NCBI RefSeq assembly: GCF_014633365.1
Contig: NC_068341.1
Span: 5,146,001-5,210,000, forward strand
Length of the DNA: 64,000 nt
From: Diospyros lotus
Lineage: Eukaryota; Streptophyta; Magnoliopsida; Ericales; Ebenaceae
Direction: 5' to 3'
This document shows positions 1 to 12,100 of the stretch, piece by piece. The notes beneath the pieces were generated by a model, which saw only the letters and a program-made list of their open reading frames with translations, ran no database searches and was not told the origin of the DNA. Made by a program: the position numbers and the translations under genes. Numbering within the stretch: the first letter of the stretch is position 1; each line of letters starts with the position of its first letter.

Positions 1-477
1 TGATTTCATCAATAACATCGAAACCTGAAAGTGAGCGGTTTGGAATTGCATCCTTCTCGGCTGTGTTGTTGGCGGTAGTGTCCAGCAACACGGAGGCATC
101 ACAACCCTAAGACACGTTCAAAATTTGTAATGAGAATATACTCGTTGAAAGTAATACCTATCTTATAGGTATTACTGTCTTATGTCATTTTATGTATCAA
201 GTTTCTATACTAAACTATCTTAGATCGGTGCATGGGATAAATATATGTATATAAGAAAAAGGGGAAAAAGCTTTACCCTGACAAAACAATCATGGAAATG
301 CAACCTGAGGAACTTAGCAGGCAATGCTGAATTGCTGGCCACATTGCTCCATGTGATGTTCTTAACAATTTGCTCAGCTAAGGGACAACTCTTATTGTAG
401 AAATTCTTCCTCAAGTCTCCTCCATGGCAGCTTCCTACAACTACAAGGAGAATGAACAAACTGAAACTGCTCTTCAT
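1..477 (-). CDS. Class III secretory peroxidase, exons 1-2 (partial)
   Basis: Haem peroxidase of the plant secretory pathway that oxidises phenolics with H2O2 in the apoplast or vacuole. Exon 1 (477-277) begins with ATG and a signal peptide ([20 protein letters not shown]), then the mature start [15 protein letters not shown] and the distal-histidine block [12 protein letters not shown]. It ends in AGG before GTAAAG. Exon 2 (106-1) follows a TTAG acceptor and reads [20 protein letters not shown], the Ca-binding and disulfide region, up to GFDVIDEI at the window edge. The intron (276-107) is phase 0, at the usual position after HFHDCFVR. The proximal-histidine half lies outside the window. A (CT)n tract lies directly upstream of the ATG. 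Confidence 0.95.
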
Positions 478-478
478 C

Positions 479-496
479 TCACTCTCTCTCTCTCTC

Positions 497-527
<31 letters not shown>

Positions 528-528
528 A
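479..528. repeat. (CT)n microsatellite in the peroxidase 5' leader
   Basis: About 50 bases of almost pure CT, reading GA in the sense of the minus-strand peroxidase and ending 2 bases from its ATG. It probably forms a GA-rich 5' UTR, as is common in plants. Confidence 0.9.
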
Positions 529-2529
529 TGTACCTCCATACAGAAGCTTGATGCATCCTTATATATACACAAAAAAATGAGCTATATATTTCTGTTTTTT
601 TTTAAACTTTAACATATAATTAGCATTGATAATACACAGTACCGAGCGTTGCATATATAAAAACAGCAAACCAACATGTTAAGATAAAAGCTAGTCCGCA
701 AATATGCTTTTCTGAGTATTCATTCACCTTTGATGTCTGAAAAGAACCATATATAGCAAGTTAAATCAATAGAAAATGAAATCCAATTAATTAATTAGCA
801 GCATCAATTAAGGGGTCAACCTTATTCCTTACAGCTGGATCAGTTTTATTCAATCGAACTCTAAATAGGCTGAATGTGCCTACCCTCCATGCTGTATAGT
901 TTCTTGGAAAAAGGTGAAATTCATAGGGTAATTATATTCCTTCTCGTTTGCTAATTAAGGATATTCATCATAGGGTAATTACATCCAAACGAATGTATAA
1001 ATAATAGGTAACAATCCCGATGAAATTGAGTCTCTTGTCTCTATATTCCTAACTATACTCTACTCAACGCGCGCATTACCATTAAGAGATACAGCACTAT
1101 TTATCAAATTATGCCTCAGTCTCTATTTAAGTTTAATTTGAAGAGCTATCTAACATTAATATAAATACCATTTTCCGAGAATACTCCTTTTTAAGAGAAG
1201 AGGATGAAGCAACTAAATCTGGTAGGCGCTGGTCGCTTAAACCAATTCTTCCTACCCAAAAGCCCATTCAGTCTAAAAAACTATGCTTATCCAAAAGGAA
1301 TAATTAAACAAGTGGAAGGCAACTAACAGTTAAAGCTAAATTAGTTGGATGCAAGGATGGTCAATGCTTCGACGTGGATTCACTGATTTTCCTACTCTAT
1401 AAACCTCCAGCTCTAGCAAATTAAAGAAAAAGGAATAGTGGGGACCACAAAGTTAATTAAGCTAGAGAGGATTTGTTGAAATACAAGTCAAAGTTGATGT
1501 TTGCACTCTCTTTAATTGCACTGGCCCTTGATTTCTCTCATTACACATTATTGCATATAATAAATAATCTATCATCATCCACACAATTGGTTTGCTGTGT
1601 GTACAGACAAATAAAAACCCACTTGTTAAAGCGACATATGTACCTGCTCCGGGCATGCATTATTTCATTTCTTGACCCATTATATATATATATATATATA
1701 TATCATGAAAAATGAAAATTAAGGCACGTATTAAGGCAATATTTTGCAAGCTCGTTATATTAATATTGAACTATATTAAATTTAAGTATTCTTTTTCTTT
1801 CGTAATTTATATATACATATATATATATAATTGACGTGCATGGATCGATCTTAACAAATAATTTAACATATTTTTACTCTATTCATATTCAAAAGACAAG
1901 TGAATGCATTGTTGATAAATTTATAATAATATCCTTAATTGGGAGTTTTATAACAGGAGACAGATGGCAGTAGTAGGTTGGAATTAATTAATTATATATG
2001 CTTGAACTTAGCTTGATCATTGCAAAATGCAGTTGAAAACACCAAAGTCAAAAGCAATGAATGGCTGGTTTTGTATATAGAGTTTAGCACATGCCTTAGG
2101 TGTAAGACCTATTATATGTGCACCAAGATTCCTTTGGGCACATGGCTGGGTAGCTAGCTGCAACAATTTTTCTCCAATATATATATATAATTAGGGCTAT
2201 AGCTGGATGTTAATTAATTTTCACTACAATAGTATCCATGATGAAATATTTTATTTACCAAACCCACAAGGCAAAATTGAATAATATGAAATTCGCTAAT
2301 TACGGGTTGCAAGAATATAACTTGAGAGTTTGAAGAAATGTAGTTTCTATCCAAGCATGATTAATTTGTTTAATTACCTTTTTACTGTTCAAAGAGCAAA
2401 GGTAATATTATATGTATGTGTGTGTATAACACCATGTTAATTGTTAAACTTGATGCCACTTGTTCCAATATTAAGCCATGAACTAGAAAATTGATCCAAT
2501 AATGTGTGTGTGTCAATATTTTTTAAATT
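529..2529. other. AT-rich intergenic region upstream of the peroxidase
   Basis: No exon-like open frame with family resemblance on either strand. It contains an (AT)n run at about 1681-1702 and several short TA-rich tracts (1807-1828, 2176-2190). The first few hundred bases should include the peroxidase promoter, but I cannot pick out a convincing TATA box from the background AT content. Confidence 0.6.
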
Positions 2530-4528
2530 AATCTGGCGTTGCCTTTGAACTTGAAGCTGATTTTTATGGTTTACATGCTAACATCTCTAAAAGAGATTGC
2601 TTTGTTTGTTGTTCCTCCTTGGATTTATGGGCGGAGCGGTTATGGCATTCGATTTCCATCAGAGTTTTCTGCCCATTTGATACTTAGGCATCCCTTAATC
2701 TCAACGAATCTCTCTTATAGTAATTGTTGTCTCATTCTTGATACGATTAATTCTCGAGTGAGTACTTGGTGTGGTCACCTTTTATAATTTGTTAATAGAC
2801 TTATGTTAATTCAATCAATGCTCTCTACTATCCACGTTTATAGGGCTTCTATCTTTATTCTACCTAAAAATGTCCTCAAAGATATTGAGCAGATTGTCTG
2901 TGCATTTCTATGGAGTGGCTCGGAATTATCCCTTCATACAGCCAAAATGGCCTAGTTAGACATATGTTGTCCTAAAGATGAAGGTGGTCTAGGTCTTCAT
3001 CCTTTGTTTTTATGGAACCAAGCCTTGGTTGCTAAGCTCATTTTGCGTCTTATGCATGCTTTATCTGAATCCATATTGATTCACTCATATCGCATTAGGA
3101 AGTCGTGTTTTTGGTTCCTTTCAATCCCCTATTCTGGCCCTTGGTACTGGCACAAGCTTCTCCAACTTAGAGGTAAGGTCCGTCAATTCTTTGGGTGGTT
3201 TGTTGGGGATGGTTGTAAGATCTTTCTATGGAATGATCACTGGCATCCTTTGGGGATGCCTGTTGATTACTTTTCTCGCTTCATTCCTCATCAATTCTCC
3301 TTCTCCTCCACTGTGAGAGTGTCTGACATTATTATGCAAGACGTCTGGTGTTGGCTTGAGTCAAGCTCTTTAGCTTCTTGTCTTTTTAATGTCGAGCCCT
3401 CTACACATCTCTTTCCCTAATCACCCCCAATGGCTCCCAATAACTAATAGTGCCTTCTCAGTGCGATATGCGATGAGGGCCTTGCAGAGTTAGCGTAATA
3501 AGATCCATTGGTTTTGTCTTGCTTGGCATGGGTCAGGCGTTTCCTTCTATACTTTTATCCTTTACCTTATTATTAAAGAACATATGTCCATTCTCGACCA
3601 TCTCAACCTTTATTTGCCTTTTCCTAACAGGTGTTACCTTTGTAAGGCCACTCCTAAGAGCCACAGTCATGTGTTATTCGCTTGTTTTTTTTTCTTGGCA
3701 TGTTCTTTCTCAACTTAGACATCAGGTGAAATTTGTCTAGCCTTAGTGTTGATGGTCCCTGTGAGATTTTCGTGGCCGCTCATAGATAGCATAGTAAATC
3801 CTCGTGGACTGTGGCGGGGAGGCTTACTCTTCAAGCATCTATTTATTTCATTTGGCAAAAGCACAATAAACCTGCTTTCGTGACAATAAGCACTCACATT
3901 CTCAACTTGCTTCCCAAATCAAAATCTCAATTTTGTCCTCGATCTGACCTGTTTACTTCCACCGTGGAATTTGGTAGTGTACTTATGTACCAAATTTCAT
4001 GGCAAAATGAGGTTGTCATTGGTAGCAGAAAAATCGAGTCTAGTTCATTTTCCCTATGGATCTTTCAGTTGCTTTCCCATCTTTTCCCCCTTTCCCTCTC
4101 TCTACTTATTCCCTATTCCACATTCCCCTTGTTATCCCATTTTTCTCTTCCCTCCTTATTGTATCATTCTTGAGGTTTTTTTGTGACTCCGTCTAGTCAA
4201 CTTTCTCTACTATTACCATGTCGACCGACCTACTACTGTAGTTTTGGATCGTATGCTTTTGCATCATTTTTCATTGCAAGTCAAGGCAATTTTTGTCATT
4301 TGGAGGCCTCTGCATATGTAAGGTTCCCATAGGGCTGTTCTATTTTTCTCTATTTTTTCTACCTCGCCTATTTGAGACATTTTTGCTATAGCATTGCAGC
4401 TCTCCATTGTTTTTTTATTAGCTTTGTTTTTTGATTTGTGTAATTTTTGTATTATGCCTGTGCTTTTTCTTGTAGACTCTCTGTCTTTTTATCTTTTTTA
4501 ATGAATTTTATTTACAAAAAAATTACTA
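2530..4528 (+). mobile_element. 5'-truncated L1-type LINE, degenerate
   Basis: The three-frame translation gives the C-terminal part of a plant L1 reverse transcriptase. Near 2690 it reads HPLISTNLSYSNCC; near 2790 it reads NRLMLIQSMLSTIHVY followed by ASIFILPKNVLKDIEQ; near 2970 it reads CPKDEGGLGLHPLFLWNQA; near 3180 it reads VGDGCKIFLWNDHWHPLG. A zinc-finger RVT-like stretch follows (FPNRCYLCKATPKSHSHVLFAC). Frame 1 has stops at 2785 and 2953, and later segments move to other frames, so the element is dead. The 3' end is an AT-rich tail (near 4500-4528) with a short A run. The endonuclease and ORF1 are missing, consistent with 5' truncation during target-primed reverse transcription. Confidence 0.85.
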
Positions 4529-5012
4529 TCTTAAAATTAAAATAAAAACTTTTACCATATTTAATATTAGATTAATTAAATTTTAACCATATATCAGAGC
4601 AGAATCGTTGCTGCAAATCGAAATTCAAATGCCCTTTGCTGCAGTTTTGAAACTTTTTGAATCTTCAGTTGTAAAATTATATAATTATACTTAGTTAAAT
4701 CGATTAAACCGGGCCCCTGCCAAGCATGGCCCATAACGGGCCGGGCCGACCTGGGCTGCCCCACAATTAAACATAGTGCGGGTGTGAAGTGACATTAGAT
4801 GACAGTTCCGAGGGGATTATGTAATTAACCGTAACTGAGTTTTGGAGCGGAAAAGAGATCCATCGGCAACCACCGACATTCCATAATTCTCCGAGCCCGA
4901 TTTCCCCTTCCGGCCGACTAGTCCCGCCGCCGATTCAAACCCTCTCTCTTGCTCTTGGATTCCTTTTTCTCCAGATTCTTTGGCGTTCATTCAATTCCAA
5001 TTTGGGCGCACA
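4529..5012. promoter_or_regulatory. Upstream region and 5' UTR of the U1-C gene
   Basis: AT-rich to about 4700, then a GC-rich stretch (about 4710-4770) and a pyrimidine-rich leader (4890-5000) that runs into the U1-C start codon. This is a plausible TATA-less housekeeping promoter. No specific element is clear enough to name. Confidence 0.4.
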
Positions 5013-6283
5013 ATGCCAAGGCATGTAAATTTCATAAATCTGGATATAGACTAAGAAATCAGGTTTGTTTCCTTGCGTTGGAGTTGAATTTCGTCTGATT
5101 TCAGGTACTACTGCGACACTTACCTGACACATGATTCTGTGAGTTTATCTTGGTCTTTTCTTTAATTATTCCTGTATTTAGCCAAATTTGTTTATCGATA
5201 TGTCCTTCTGAATGTTTGAGGTTATAATCCAATTGAATTGGGCGAACATTTTACAGATGTATGCGTGGTTGTGTGCGTGACAAATGGGGGTTCAAATTTT
5301 CTTATCTGGATTGCAAAATGGTTAGGATAGCTCAAACACAACCTCAGCTTGGCCCCTTCAGAGCTTTGTTCGATATCCAACAAATTCTCTAAGTAATCTA
5401 ACTTTGATTGAATTCTTAGCATTGATAATCTTGACCAAATGCCTCTTTATGTTTATCATTCTTAATGCTAATTTCTTTGAGCCAATTTACTCACTTTCTT
5501 CCAACTTGATTGTCTCAAGTTTTTCTTCACCTTTCTTACACAGGCTCAACTAGGAGTTTTGGGTGCATGTGTCCAGGTGTTGAACCTCCTTAAAACCTTT
5601 AATTTAGGGTATCGGGATTTACTTGACATTTAGCTGACCACTTAGTAAGATTAAAGTTTGATACTTTGCTTTATTCCATATTATCAAGGATGGATTATTT
5701 CCTTGCAGAAATTGTTAAAATTTGGCGGACCGTATTTAGGTTTTGGGGGTCAGACACATATGTTGTACCTTATCAGGTAAACATGGATACAAAACCAGAG
5801 AACCGAAGAGTTCTTCTTCACTTGAATGCCATATGCTTGAGTGGATGGAATTCCAGGTATAAAGATGGAAAGCGGGAAGGAGAAAAGCTTTGTGGGAACT
5901 TGGGAATTTGTTGGTTAAACACAGGCACGGTTGAATGATTTGATATTAATATTTGCCATTCATATCACTTGGCTCAGAAAAATTAGCAAGGTAGCAAGCA
6001 GAAAGTGAAAAGATTCATCTTTTTGATGCCCTAAAAACCATGCCTGACTCTTGCTTTCTACAATAGCACAATCATGCCATTCCAATTTACAAGGGGCATT
6101 TTTATCTAACTATTTGTGTGCCTGTATGTGCATAAGTTGTTCATCATTTTTACTTGGAGGAATTTTAATGCTTAAACCTTTTATGTTCTGAAATTATCTT
6201 CCATCACTTCTCAGCCATCTGTCAGAAAGCAACACAATGCTGGTTACAAACATAAGGTACCCTTCTAACAATTTTAATAAAAT

Positions 6284-6350
<67 letters not shown>

Positions 6351-7035
6351 ATGTAAATCTTCTGATTTGTTGATCACTTCAATGTGCATTCTATATGCCA
6401 TTCAGGCAAATGTAAGGTCCTATTATCAACAATTTGGGGAAGAGCAGACGCAAAGTTTGATTCATCAGAGGATCAAGGAGCACCTTGGGCAGACTTCAGT
6501 ATACCACCAGCAAGTAGGTGCAGCTTACAACAAACATCTTGCTTCTTTACCAGGAAACCCCCAACGACCACGTCTACCTGTTCTACCACTTCCAGTGTTA
6601 CCAATCCCAGGAGTAGCACCCCCACCATTGGTTCCTGGAGTCAGACCTCCTATGTTGCCAAGACCTGGTGCTCTAGGTTACTGCAAATTATAATATTTTG
6701 TATTGATTCCAGTAGTTGTTTGTTTAGTCTCTCTTCTACCTTCTTGACAAAGGTCATGGTGAACTTACATGGGTAAATTAAATCTCTCTCTCTCTCTCTC
6801 ACACACACACACGCACACAACAGGTTATGGGATGGCTGCTCCACCAGTGGCACCAGTTATGGGGCAGCCACCAACTGCTTCTTCCTTGCCCGTGCCTCTA
6901 ACATTGAACGGCCCAGAAACAGTCCCTGGGGGAGTGGCAGCCCCAGGATCAAATGCTGCCCCCTCCGCTGTTTCACAACCAATGTACCAGCCTACTGCTG
7001 GTACTTCTTCAAGTTCTACTGCTGCAAGTAGTTAG
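5013..7035 (+). CDS. U1 small nuclear ribonucleoprotein C, zinc finger altered
   Basis: U1-C is a nuclear U1 snRNP subunit that helps U1 grip 5' splice sites. Exons: 5013-5020, 5105-5138, 6215-6256, 6406-6676, 6824-7035 (567 bp, 188 aa). The N-terminus reads MPRYYCDTYLTHDS, then PSVRKQHNAGYKHK, then ANVRSYYQQFGEEQTQSL and IKEHLGQ. A proline-rich tail with VLPLPVLPIPGVAPPPLVPG and a Ser/Thr-rich end follow, as in plant U1-C. Two oddities stand out. Intron 1 starts with GC (AG|GCATGT); joining at the nearby GT (5025) instead gives an early stop, so GC-AG is required. The family consensus start has two CD pairs (C6-x2-C9); here only one Cys remains, as if one 9-bp unit (TACTGCGAC) were lost, so the C2H2 finger is incomplete. 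Introns 3 and 4 contain microsatellites. It is either functional, a damaged copy, or an assembly collapse. Confidence 0.9.
5139..6214 (+). other. U1-C intron 2
   Basis: A 1.08-kb intron between GTGAGT and CTTCTCAG. An open frame at 5666-5938 inside it has no recognisable family and no splice support. Confidence 0.75.
6285..6346. repeat. (CT)31 microsatellite in U1-C intron 3
   Basis: 62 bases of uninterrupted CT about 60 bases before the acceptor of exon 4 (6406). It sits where it can act as part of the polypyrimidine tract, so length polymorphism could affect splicing. Confidence 0.95.
6783..6820. repeat. Compound (CT)n(CA)n microsatellite at the U1-C exon 5 acceptor
   Basis: A CT run followed directly by a CA run ending at ACAACAG, the acceptor of exon 5 (6824). 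The repeat itself supplies the pyrimidine-rich signal. Confidence 0.9.
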
Positions 7036-7637
7036 CCCTGCGCACAAGTTCCCGATCGAAGCCAGCTGTTAATCTCGGCAAGCTGTCAATGTCAATGGGC
7101 CAGTCATGCATGCAAGGGTTTGAGAGGGTGCATTGCTGGTAACTTGTGTTGTGGATGTGAGCTGAAGAGAAGTATGGGGCAAATGAATTGGGGGATGGTG
7201 CAAATTTTGTCATGGGACCCCTTAGTTGTAGGTGAGGCCATATTCTATGGGAGAGAAATAAATGCAAGGTCTCCTTGAGGATATCGATTTGTGCTCTCTT
7301 ACAATCGAGCCCAAACAAGCATTATAAGAGATTCCACGTGATCTAATTTGTGTCGACGCTCGGAATCGCAATTGCGGTTGGCTGCTTCTATTCACCAAAT
7401 TATTGTCCAGGAAAAATTATTCTTACTTACATGCTCATCTTGCCCGATCTTCACAAATCTCGAGTCGTTTACCTTTCTTGTCAAGATAATGATACAATTC
7501 AGGTGTGGGGGTGCCTGGGGTGAGCGATTCACTTTTGGGACAAGATAATGATACAGTTACCCGTTGCGGGCAGGGGTAAAGATGTTATTTCACTGGGACG
7601 GCCCACAGCCTCGGCCCACCTAATCGACAGTTGTATC
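7036..7637 (+). other. U1-C 3' UTR and downstream sequence
   Basis: Follows the U1-C stop codon. An AATAAA at 7257-7262 is the likely polyadenylation signal. After about 7300 there is no coding evidence until the hAT-like element. Confidence 0.55.
7257..7262 (+). promoter_or_regulatory. AATAAA polyadenylation signal for U1-C
   Basis: Canonical hexamer about 220 bases downstream of the U1-C stop codon on the sense strand. Confidence 0.55.
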
Positions 7638-8709
7638 TAGGAGTGTGCGTACAATCACTTTGATTAACGAACAAAACGAAATTCAATAAACCAACCAAAC
7701 CAAAAATTTGAACTAAACAAAAATAAAAACAAACAAAAATTGTAAAAATCCAACCAATCAAATAAATGAAACAAAGTGAAATAAATTTTGGCCTTATTGT
7801 TGTGGCCGGCCACCAACCAGTGATTCCAATGCAATGGTTCATCAAATCTCTCCAATGATGATGGTTCATATATCTAAAAATGACTTTGATGTATCCAAAA
7901 ATAAGTTTGATCAGACAATTAATTATTTATAAATTTAAAATTAATTTTATAGTCAAAAGATTCAAAACTTATATTTTTCAAAAAATGTCATTGATCACCG
8001 TCCATGACAGATTCTAACGATCAGAATTAACCATCAAATTAATCTTGGTTTAGCAATCCACATACCCAAAAATTAAAAAGATCTAACGATCGAATTTCAG
8101 TAGATTTGAATTTTAATGTCTAAAATATCCATTCACGAATGTAAATACCAAAAAATTGAGCAGGTTGCTAAAAACCTTATTGAAGGAATTGAAGCTCATA
8201 TTTGCTAAATCACTAAAGGAAACAGAGGTGATATTTGAGGCAATGGTGGTTGTTGAGGTGGCGTCGATGGGCGAGCACGGTGGTGTGAATTGTGTGATGG
8301 AGTCAATGGCGTGTGATGGGAGGGAAACAGTCAGAAGAAGAAAAGATGCTGGAAGCAATGGGGATAGGGTTAGTCGCTGTCAATATCAGAGGTAGAGAGG
8401 AGGGGTCAATGTCAACATTGGCATCAAAGAGAGCAAAGGGATCGATCAAAGATGGCAACAGGAGATGAAAGGGAAGGGAAGTGTTGAACGAAGGGGAAGG
8501 TGGAAAGACCAAAGGATTGGTTCGATTCTTCTGTTCTTCTATTTTCCTTCTTTTATTCTAGACTAAAAATGACATAATTTTGTAATTTTGATCAATTTAA
8601 TTATTTCAGTTATTTTTAACACAAAAATCGAACCCAAACCAATTAACCTAATTTTCTAATAAATTAAAAAAAAAAAAAACGAACCAAACTACAATTTGGC
8701 ACACCCCTA
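7638..8709. mobile_element. Non-autonomous hAT-like element with 8-bp target duplication
   Basis: The left end reads TAGGAGTGTGC and the right end GCACACCCCTA, which are near-perfect inverted repeats of the TAGGGGTGTGC type. The flanks are an 8-bp duplication, GTTGTATC (7630-7637) and ATTGTATC (8710-8717), with 7 of 8 matches; 8 bp is the hAT signature. Subterminal regions carry repeated AACCAAAC/GAACCAAAC words. The interior (about 8150-8500) has purine-rich open frames but no transposase motif, so it would depend on a transposase made elsewhere. Confidence 0.8.
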
Positions 8710-8717
8710 ATTGTATC

Positions 8718-9196
8718 ATATCCTTCCTTCTAACATAATTTTGCACACCCCACAGATTGTTTGGCAAGGTCACACAACTACGGGATAACTCAAATCCAAA
8801 AGTTGAATTGACTAGTAATCTGTGGGGATAACTCCATCGATTCATTATTGTTCAGTTACCAAGTCTAAGCCCACACAAACTTATACGCAATTTTTTAACA
8901 CACAAGGATTCATGCATATTTCAATTGAACCGAAAAACTAAGAGGTGCCCTATTCATTTCCACTGAATTTGCGATCCTCCCCAAAAAATAAATTCATAAC
9001 TAGGCAATGCCGGAAAGATTCCAATTGCCAAAAGCAAACCTACCTCCTGATCAGACTGTAAAGAGGCCTCAGCCAACTACAGCACTTCAAAAGTTTCATA
9101 ATTGATTTCAGGCATGTTTCTGTGCCATCTTGTGCATGGTAAATCTAACCTCCTGAAAGGAAGCATGAACCTTTCTCTAGAAAAATCCAAAGAATC
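8718..9196 (-). other. 3' UTR and downstream flank of the microprotein gene
   Basis: Lies between the hAT-like element and the microprotein stop codon. It presumably holds the minus-strand 3' UTR. U1-C (plus) and this gene (minus) are convergent here. No other coding signal. Confidence 0.45.
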
Positions 9197-12100
9197 TCAG
9201 GTGTCTTTTCTCGACTCTGTGTCCTGATTCCTCCATGGATTGAGAGCTTCTCTGATGGCTTGAGCTTCGAGGGAACTCTCCCACGCTCTCTTCTCGGATT
9301 CCAGAACAGTTACCTTATCATCTGCCAATATTGTAAACGCAATTCATTTTAGAAATTAAATTAAATTAAAAGCTAAAGCATTCATGAAAAGAATAATAGA
9401 GATGGAACTTAACAGGATTATGCTTCTAGCAATCATGTCATGAGCATGAATCAGAATTAAAAAGAATTGCTATAGAAAGGCATTGAATTGAAGTGAACTG
9501 GTCATTTGATATAGAAAGGCATTGAATTGAAGTGAACTGGTCATTTGACACAGCAAATCATTTGGTTCAAGTTACAGCTCCACAATGCAAATGCTGAAAA
9601 AAATGTTAATCTGATGTGGGAACATGTCAGCTTACATAAAGTTGAATTGCTAAAAGCAGTAATGAGGCCAAGCACAGGAATTAGAACATATGCCCTTTAT
9701 CTGTGGAATATGCATTTAACAGGATTGAGCTACATATTTGTTGCTAAGGCCACTTTTATTGACTTGGTTGTAATTATGCATAAATTTTCACCTTAAAGTA
9801 CACACTAATGAGCTGACCCAGTAATCCCTAAAAATTAAAAATCGTCCGTCCAAGCCCACTAAAAAGTACCTAACTGTAAAGGCCCACTTGGTAGGTTTTT
9901 CTCTATTTTCAGTTATTAGCTTTTGTTCTCAAAATTTTGAAAAGTAGAGGGGGAAAGAAGGAATTTGATTGCTTGTTTTTGTTCATTCCTTCTTTTAAAT
10001 AAAAAATTCTGAACATTTTTTGGGGAAAAAAAAAAGTCTTTCCATTTTTTCTATTTCATTCTGTTCTATTTTTATTTCACCCCTCACCCCGTCCATGATA
10101 CTTGCAATTATAAAAGCTGGTTTGTTTTGTTTTGAATTATTTTCTCCATTCTTTTGCAACTTATACATTGAAGGAATCCTAAGCAAACAAAATCAGGTTA
10201 GAATATAATTCAAAATTCAACAAAATATACAAGAAAGTGAGGCAGGCAATATTTCTTTTCTCTAATTTTCTTCAAAAAAATAGTCTGGTTTTTTTCCTAG
10301 TTTTAAATTGTTTTAACTAAGTTCATCCACGACTTGCAATCCCCATTCTTAGAGACCCTCAGACCCAAATAACCTTAACCACTCACAGGTTTCAAAACTT
10401 CACAAAAATGGGTTAAGTTCTTTCAGCGTGAAATAATTGAAATGGTTCAACCCTTGCAGTAAGTATGAAACGAGCAAAACAGAATGCTTGATTGATTATT
10501 AAGATAGGAAATATATATAGGATACAACTCTTATCTCTTCCCTATAGAGTAGGAAAGGATTTGGAATAATCTAATCCTAAAAACTAGGAAAGCCTATCTC
10601 CTAAACTTTAGGAGATAAAACAGATAAAAAACAAACTTAAACTAATTTAAATACAATTGTATAACAACCAGATAATCTACAAGGATAATTCTCCTATCCT
10701 TTAATCTATTTGAATCTTCTTTTCTCATCCAACACTCCCCCTCAAGCTGAGGAATAGATGCAAGTCATTCCCAGCTTGCTAATCAAGGATTCAAATCTTG
10801 GTTTAACCATGACTTTTGTGAGCACATCTGCTAATTGATCAGCAGTTGGAATATAGGATAGAATTATCCCTCCTTCATCAATTTCTCATTTTATAAAATT
10901 CTTGTTTATCCTTACATGCTTCATGCGATCATGTTGGATTGGATTCCTTACAATGTTGATTGCAGATTTACTATCACTGTATACCCTTGTAGGTTGAATC
11001 AAGGGTATTCTTAGGTCTTCCATTAGCCTTTCTAACCAAATAACCTCACAAATTCCTTGGACTATGGCCCGAAATTCGGCCCCGGCACTACTGCGAGCCA
11101 CCACCGATTGCTTTTTACTTCTCCATGTTACTACATTTCCCCATACTTTAGTGCAATAGCCGGTTGTGGACCTATTGTCCTCTAAAGACCTACCCAATCT
11201 ACATCAAAAAAACCTTCAATTCCTCGGTCCTTCGTCTTTTTAAACATCAAACCTTTCTCGGGTTGTCCCTTTAAGGTATCTTAATACATGAAAAACAGCA
11301 TTCATATGTCTCTTTGTATTCATATGTCTCTTTGTAGGAGAATGCATATATTGACTAATTAAACTTACTGCATAAGCTATGTCTGGCCTAGTAAGAGATA
11401 AATAGATTAATCTTCTTACTAGCCTTTGATATCTTTATTTTTCCACTGGGATGTCATCATCCTTCTCATATTTCCAGCCTTTATCTAATGGTGTTCCAGC
11501 TGGTCTGCATGCCATCATCCCAGTATCTTTGAGTAAATTCATAATATATTTCCTTTGAGAGATAAACAGGCCTGCTTTACTCCTTGCCACCTCCATTCCT
11601 AGGAAGTATCGCATATATCCTAGGTCTTTAACCTCAAATTCAGCCCTCAGTTATTTCTTTAATTCCTCAATTCCCTGCATATCATCCTGTGTCACAATTA
11701 TATCATCAACATAGACAATTAATATAGACTTCCTTCCATCTTTAGTGGATTTAATAAACAAAGTATGCGCGGATTTCCCTTGTTCATATCCTAGCCGGAT
11801 TAAGGACATGCTGAAATTTTGAAACTAAGCTCTAGGAGACTGTTTTAACCCATATAGAGATTTCTTGAGTCTACAAACCTTTCCATTGTTCACCTCATTT
11901 TCAAAACCGAGTGGAATTCTCATGTAGATCTCTTCATCTAGATCCCCATTGAGGAATGCATTTTTAATATCAAACTGAAACAATGGTCAATCAAGATTAA
12001 CAACTATAGAAAGAAGTACTCGAATAGAGTTGAGTTTAGCTACAGGAGCAAAAATCTCCTCATAGTCTATCCCATAGGTTTGAGTAAACCCTTGGGCCAC

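Noticed and set aside
5666..5938. 90-residue plus frame
   Set aside because: Lies inside U1-C intron 2 with no family resemblance and no splice support.
9545..9796. 83-residue plus frame
   Set aside because: Lies antisense in the microprotein intron; no family resemblance.
9880..10330. MITE with a GGCCCACTTGGTAGG-type left end
   Set aside because: I could not find the matching inverted end or a target duplication.
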